DNA of 5,502 nucleotides from an uncultured Rickettsiales bacterium (GTDB lineage Bacteria > Pseudomonadota > Alphaproteobacteria > Rickettsiales > UBA1997): assembly GCA_937927795.1 (NCBI GenBank), contig CALBSF010000206.1, forward strand, positions 1 to 5,502, given 5' to 3'. This document shows, piece after piece, positions 5,220-5,502 of this stretch. Below the pieces are notes generated by a model. It was given only the letters and a program-made list of their open reading frames with translations. It did no database searches and was not told where the DNA came from. Each line of letters opens with the position of its first letter. Position 1 is the stretch's first letter. The translations under genes were made by a program, and so were the position numbers.

Positions 5220-5502
5220 TTATTTATTTTGCTCAACGCCCTTGCTAGTTGAATATTCAAAATGAAAAACTGAATCAGGATAGACAATTTTATAAATATC
5301 GTGGCATGCTGACGCTGCCTCGGCAAAGCCAGTTAAAATTAATTTTAATTTATTTTTGTAAGTTGCAATATCGCCAATTGCATAAATTCCATCGGCAGAA
5401 GTTTTCATATCAGAAGGATCAACTTCAATATGATGTTTATTTAAGTTTAATCCCCAGTTGGCAATGGGTCCTAGCTCCATTGCAAGGCCAAAAAATGGCA
5501 AT
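5220..5502 (-). CDS. Ferredoxin/flavodoxin-NADP+ reductase, thioredoxin-reductase-like (FNR2) type, C-terminal part
   Basis: Only the last 93 or so codons are inside the window; the frame is open to the edge, and the TTG at 5501 is an internal Leu rather than a start. About 240 residues of a family near 335 are missing. The visible part has FFGLAMELGPIANWGL, followed by MKTSADGIYAIGDI, the C-terminal FAD-binding GD motif of two-dinucleotide-binding flavoproteins. It then continues with KLKLILTGFAEAA and ends with HFEYSTSKG, the aromatic C-terminal extension characteristic of TrxR-like ferredoxin-NADP+ reductases rather than true thioredoxin reductases. The enzyme shuttles electrons between NADPH and ferredoxin or flavodoxin and feeds iron-sulfur and oxidative-stress pathways. 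It is the first visible gene of the minus-strand operon with LolC/E and the CDGSH protein. Confidence 0.9.
   Translation of the reverse strand, partial: LPFFGLAMELGPIANWGLNLNKHHIEVDPSDMKTSADGIYAIGDIATYKNKLKLILTGFAEAASACHDIYKIVYPDSVFHFEYSTSKGVEQNK

Noticed and set aside
5499..5501. TTG as the start codon of a short 93-residue protein
   Set aside because: The sequence begins in the middle of a conserved flavoprotein block, and the frame is open to the window edge, so this is an internal Leu of a truncated gene.

Overview
The window is strongly AT-rich, gene-dense and bacterial. The gene set points to an alphaproteobacterium, most likely a Rickettsiales-like or other host-associated lineage. 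It holds a TrxR-like ferredoxin/flavodoxin-NADP+ reductase ending in HFEYSTSKG, an alphaproteobacterial-style LolC/E permease, a PolB-type 3'-5' exonuclease, and a palindromic repeat resembling those scattered through Rickettsia-like genomes. This placement is inference from protein and repeat character; no marker gene such as 16S rRNA is present.

Layout. Positions 39-1093 (minus strand) hold a two-gene unit: a 57-residue secreted or lipid-anchored peptide rich in Cys, His and Lys, overlapping by one base (TAATG) a complete DUF692/MNIO iron oxidase. This is the architecture of a bufferin/oxazolin-type RiPP locus, in which the enzyme modifies cysteines of a signal-peptide-bearing metal-binding peptide. 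The peptide is not an obvious member of a described precursor family, and its gene does not reach the length needed for routine annotation. Divergent from it (1183-1617, plus) is an unrecognised 144-residue protein whose C-terminus, RKRSCCTIL, looks like a eukaryotic polybasic CaaX prenylation signal of the Ral/Rho type. It may therefore be an effector lipidated by a host.

Positions 1612-2409 (minus) encode a DEDDy exonuclease of the PolB-like family; its stop codon overlaps the end of the 144-residue gene through a palindromic TTATAA. Divergent from it, 2475-3443 (plus) encodes a zinc-free quinone oxidoreductase (qor). The 239-base gap after qor carries four imperfect tandem units of about 30 bp that run into a perfect 26-bp inverted repeat. 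This is a repetitive element that probably also acts as a bidirectional terminator.

Positions 3683-5502 (minus) look like one operon, in transcription order: ferredoxin/flavodoxin-NADP+ reductase (N-terminus lost at the window edge), LolC/E lipoprotein-release permease, and a two-motif CDGSH iron-sulfur protein, with gaps of only 18 and 13 bases. The reductase and the CDGSH protein are both redox proteins and could be functionally connected. Almost no gene here has a recognisable Shine-Dalgarno sequence. The two observations most worth following are the MNIO/peptide pair and the CaaX-like tail.
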